Source: Certhia americana (lineage: Eukaryota; Chordata; Aves; Passeriformes; Certhiidae). Taken from it: a DNA stretch of 64,000 nucleotides. Positions within the stretch are counted from its first letter, which is position 1. Every line of letters begins with the position of its first letter. The notes beneath the pieces are model-generated. The model was not told the origin of the DNA and did no database searches. It saw only the letters and a program-made list of their open reading frames with translations. The translations under genes were made by a program, and so were the position numbers. Positions 60,061-64,000 of the stretch are shown here, in pieces. The DNA lies in assembly GCA_018697195.1 (NCBI GenBank), contig CM031857.1:99014256-99078255 (forward strand), given 5' to 3'.

Positions 60061-61630
60061 GGTGCAAAGTGGCTGAAAAGAATAGCAGTTAGTCTTTAAG
60101 TGGTTACTCTTTGTTACTTTTTAACTTAGTTAAATAATCTTCATTTAAAATGAAAGATAAAACAGACCAGGGCTCTTTGTGGCTGGAAACTCTGGCAGAG
60201 CATTACTAACCTTTTCAGTGTTACCTGGCTGGGCTGTGTCAATGCCTTTACTCAGTGGAGCAATGTGGAAGTCAACCAAGAAAAGGGTATTTTCATGCTT
60301 TCCAGTATCAACAGAAAGGGTCCAAATCAATTTGTTTTGATTTAAAAAAATGTCCCAAATGATTGGTGGAAAGATCAGAAAATGTTTCCTATGATTCACT
60401 TTCATCTCTTGGCAAATTATTTGAAGAGGAAGGGGTTTTTTGTCGCTTAGTATTTGGCAAGAATTTTCCAGCTTGCCTCACATTGATCTGAAACTCCCTT
60501 TTGAGAATAAAGACAGTGTAGGAATATGTTTGTGCATTATTGCCTTTCAGATTAATTATTTAATAAATTTAATCTGTGTTCATCCTCAGAAGAGACTGAA
60601 TTTTAAATGTCGAATGGATCCACCAAGGGCCCAAGGAACTGGAACAATAATTCAAAATACTTTTTGAATATGTTAATGCAAAAATATGTGAACTCAGTAA
60701 AACACCATTAAAGTGCTTCAACAATGATGAAGATTGTTTTGGAAGATTTGTTCCCAGTGTAGGTGGAAAGCTCCTGCTTTTGATAGATATCTTGGTTGGA
60801 TTTTATGGTTTTTCTCTTGAAAACTGTGGAAAGCCCCTTGTGTGTGAATTTTATCTCTTCATAGCCACTCAGGAAGAATTTCCTTTCTTGTCTCAAACCT
60901 AACTGTGCAGGAAATATAATACCTGTGGGTTGCAGCATCAGCCAGCCCCCACGGGGCAGTGCACATCCTACTTTACTAAATATAAATGTTAGAAAGAAAA
61001 GTGTCTTTCTGGACAGGGAAGGACTGGTACTAAGAGGTCAGCTACCAAAACCCTAATCCTGCCAAACCTTTGACATCACTGTCATCCTGGAAATGCATTT
61101 GTTTTGCAGATGAGAAAAACATACAAGAAAATGCACACTTGATTGTAGTGGAAAATTCATAGGAAAAAAAGCTTATAAATTTCTTTCTCATAGCGTGTAG
61201 AAAAATGTGTGTCATTTTCTTGAAGAGTGAAGAAACTGGTTTAGCACATCCACATCAGCAGTGAGTTTGAGCAGGGAAATTTAATAATGTTTTAGTATCA
61301 GCAACATATAAACCATATATAGTGTATCAAAGAACTTCAGTCAAAATAACAGAAAATAAAATATTGTTTTCAAGGTGCAATAACCAATAACATAGTTACT
61401 GGGTCTTCTCCTACATGAAGGAAGAGCTCTCTCTTTGAAGAGCCTGGAAATCTTCAAATGCTTTTAAGAAGCTGGTGGCATAGAGCTGCTCAGGCACTCA
61501 GCAAAATCCATGGCCTTGGTATGTTCTGGACTTAGCATACATAAATCTATACCTATGCTGCAGATTAGACCACTACACTGGAGAATTCAGAACAAATTTG
61601 CACCTGGAATTTGGCAAGGCTAAAATCCAC
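60061..61630. other. Unique AT-rich DNA, no gene recognised
   Basis: A short acceptor-like string, GTTCATCCTCAG at about 60588, is followed by 25 open codons and a stop, with ATTAAA about 40 bases later. That is too short to support an exon. Confidence 0.4.
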
Positions 61631-62397
61631 TGTTGTGGCCTGTATTTGTTTTGTTTAATTGGCTTATTTTAAAGTTTCAATGATAATGGTTTGTTCTTAT
61701 GTTCCCCCATGTTCTCCCTGAGTTAGTTTATTCCTGAAGCTGTATCATCCCCTAAATTACCTTGTATGGCATTTCCCCACCCCTTGTTCCAGCTCCTTCC
61801 CTGTTAATCACTGTTACCCTGCCCCTTGTTCTGGCACCTTCCATGTCACTCCAACCCTGAACCAATCCTTTCAGTGTCCCTCCCCCTGGGCATTCCTGGT
61901 TGTTTCCTAACCCTCGAGGCTCCATTGGACCATGTGCCCTGCCCTCTGCTCCCACTTGCCCCAGCTGGCCCCAAAGAAATGCTGTAACCCCTTCACTGTG
62001 CCCCTGCTGATCCCTCACTGGTTGTGTTTGGTACCCACCCCTTGCTCTGGTGCTGGATAAAATCTCAAGCACAGCAGTGTTTGGGGCTCTTTGTTCCTGA
62101 CCCCTTCAACCTGAATTAACCTCCTGTTGGAACCTCAGCACCAGAGAGCCTCCTCCTTCTCCTTTACCCACCCCTGACTGCAGTGAAAGCCCTTCCACTG
62201 TACAGCAAGTGGCTGTAAAGGTTCAGCTGTGGGCACAAACCCCACACTGCAGTTGCTCCCTACACCTGGTACAGTGATGGTGTTCTTCCAGCTAGCCCAG
62301 GCTCTGGTGTGCTGCATGACACTGTTCCCTTAGAAGTCAATAAAGCAAACCCAGAAATCTATTATATTCCTTTGTCTCTGTCTTGAATGCCCTTACA
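61631..62397 (+). mobile_element. Solitary passerine ERV LTR, + strand
   Basis: It runs from TGTTGTGGCC to CCCTTACA and matches a songbird LTR family I recognise. Blocks in order: GGCTCCATTGGACCATGTGC near 61918, the TATA-like GATAAAAT at 62056-62063, GGGGCTCTTTGTTCCTGACC near 62083, CCTCAGCACCAGAGAGCCTC near 62134, and GGGCACAAACCCCACACTGC near 62232. At the place where the family has an AATAAA (about 62114) this copy reads AATTAA. An intact AATAAA lies further on, at 62339-62344. No target duplication and no internal retroviral genes are seen. Confidence 0.72.
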
Positions 62398-63619
62398 TGT
62401 ACTCAGAGCTGTGCAGACTATCACAGTCAGTGCATTTATGCAGGGTACAGGGAGTTTCTGAAGGAAGACTTGCAATGTTTTGGCCTTCCTTTTTATTTTT
62501 CTGAAAAAGAAATGATAATTTCTTTCATTACTGGGTTTAATTCATTGCACTTCCTTCACGGGAAAGTGAACTTTGGAAAGTGAAGTATTGGTTGCTTTCA
62601 GTATTTCAATATTGCTTTTAATTTTAATGAAATTGCATTTCTACAATTCTTGATGCTACAAGTGGTATGGATTCATAATTTAATATCTTTTCCAGTGAAA
62701 GACTTGAGATGTGTCAGGATGAAAACAAACAGGAATAGTATAGCTAAATAGGTATGAATTCTGAGAACATAATAGAATTTTCCAGGTCAGAAAACAGGAA
62801 CAAACTCTTCAGAAAAAAATAATTTGTCGGACATTGTTCCTTTAAAATCCTAATTAAAGCAATTAATCTACCCAGCATTCAGACAGAGTTGTAGAAACCC
62901 TAGCAAAAAGAGAGACTACTGGAATGAGAATTTCTACTTGATGAAATAAAATGCCTACCTATTTTTTTCTTCTTAAATGAGAGCCATTTTCTTCACTCAG
63001 AAAAATGCCTCCACAGTGTATTTGAGAGCTCAGGGTGTGTAAAATTGTGCAAATCAGCTTTCCTGGCCAGCCGGATATCAAAGAACTCATCTTTTCAGTG
63101 AGGATAGTGAGTGCAAATAATGATGTTAATACTGAAATTACTCACTTCCAAAAGGTAGACTATTGCTTTTTTTTAAAAGAGGAATTCTTCAACCTTCTTT
63201 CAATGTCCATTACCATTACCATTTGATTAGATATCCCTTTGATCCATGTGACCCAGTAGGAAACATATGTGGAGATAAGAAAAAATAATTTTCTTTAGAT
63301 CTGAGGGTCATTGCCTTATGTATTCAGATGTTAGTACAGGTTTTTTAGGTTTTTGGTGGGTATGGAAGTTTGTGTATTTCTGCTTGAAATTATCATTTTA
63401 AGAGAGAAACTAATAGTGCCTTTTTGGTAGAAGTCAGTAAGGGCTCAGTAGTTCTGCAAATACCTATCACCTTTTTTTAAAAAAAAAGACCCCATACTGT
63501 TGGTATTTTTAGCTGTGTTAAAACCACAGAGATTTTGTGATAGAGTGATACTGCAGAAACTTTTAGTTGTGGTTTCAGTTCAAAACTGTGTGGAAACACC
63601 AATTTTTGGTTTGCCAATT
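62398..63619. other. Unique AT-rich DNA, no gene recognised
   Basis: Nothing beyond ordinary non-coding sequence. Confidence 0.5.
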
Positions 63620-64000
63620 TGAAATTTCTCAATTGAGCAAAGCAGGCTTAAGCTTAAAAGCGATAAAACTTTATTAACTAATACTAAAAGGAGAAAAAAA
63701 AAAAACAAAAATCAAAATGAAAACTTCAGAACACTCTTCCTCCCTTCCCACACTTCCTTTTTTTTCCAACTGACAATGTACAGAAACACCCAGAAATCTC
63801 AGTTTTCTACCTCTAAAATAATCTTTCTGCTGTTCACTTAGGGAGGGTAGCAAGCCTAAGTGCTAAGTTTCCCGTTTGCTATGGAAAATTCCCCAACAAG
63901 AAAACAATTCTCTCATGGTTTCAATCTTCACGAAGCAGCTACCTGGAATATCCACATCATGAAGACCCTCCCATGTGCACAGTTCATTACAGATGTGCCG
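63620..64000 (-). mobile_element. Avian ERV LTR, - strand, cut by the window end
   Basis: Read on the - strand, the end of the LTR contains GTTTCTGTACATTGTCAGTT (opposite about 63770-63790), AATAAA (opposite 63670-63675) and AGCTTAAGCCTGCTTTGCTC (opposite about 63635-63654), the closing part of a common bird LTR family. The LTR start and any internal retroviral sequence would lie beyond 64000. This is the only element here where an adjoining provirus cannot be excluded. Two short A runs interrupt it near 63694. Confidence 0.75.

Noticed and set aside
60585..60667. Short exon-like string with acceptor, 25 codons, stop and ATTAAA
   Set aside because: It is too short, and such combinations are common by chance in AT-rich DNA.
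1..64000. CRISPR arrays, tRNA or full rRNA genes, operons and prokaryotic signals
   Set aside because: None was found. No regularly spaced direct repeats and no tRNA A/B-box pair in a cloverleaf context were seen, and the repeat content is avian.
61631..64000. A provirus between the LTRs at 61631 and 63620
   Set aside because: The two LTRs are different families on opposite strands, and the DNA between them carries no gag, pol or env similarity.

Overview
This is AT-rich vertebrate nuclear DNA, almost certainly from a bird and probably a songbird. The evidence is the repeat content. At least twelve fragments of CR1 retrotransposons are present, several ending in the typical CR1 tail (variants of ATTCTATGAT or its complement). 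There are also seven long terminal repeats (LTRs) of endogenous retroviruses whose sequences match LTR families I know from passerine genomes. No bacterial, organellar or viral gene organisation is seen. The species cannot be named from sequence alone.

No complete protein-coding gene is visible. Open reading frames are short (longest 182 codons) and the long ones lie in LTRs, CR1 copies or low-complexity DNA. The window therefore reads as intergenic DNA or the inside of a very large intron. Two places look like single exons of unrecognised genes: a possible last exon on the + strand at 12827-13029 (pyrimidine tract and AG, 67-codon frame, stop, AATAAA 24 bases later) and a possible exon or exon relic on the - strand at 3180-3308.

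Layout: 1-6.9 kb, mostly unique DNA with a C/A-rich tract. 6.9-9.0 kb, two LTRs side by side on the - strand. 9-19 kb, mostly unique; it holds the possible last exon, a cluster of TGCA palindromes, an old duplicated element (14.5 and 17.3 kb), and an LTR with a piece of CR1 inside it (16.0 kb). 19-27 kb, repeat-rich: an LTR of about 1 kb at 20 kb and a CR1/LTR/CR1 stack at 25.1-27.0 kb. 29-38 kb, two long 5'-truncated CR1 copies and several T-rich tracts. 38-49 kb, the largest repeat-poor stretch, containing a 5S-rRNA-like segment that may be an old SINE. 49-60 kb, young and very old CR1 fragments. 61.6-64 kb, two more LTRs.

Nothing here works together as a gene system. The most useful leads are the exon candidates, the duplicated element pair, the 5S-like SINE and a marked strand bias of poly(T) runs. 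Repeat names rest on recognition from memory without database search; edges given with 'about' are uncertain by roughly 10-40 bases.
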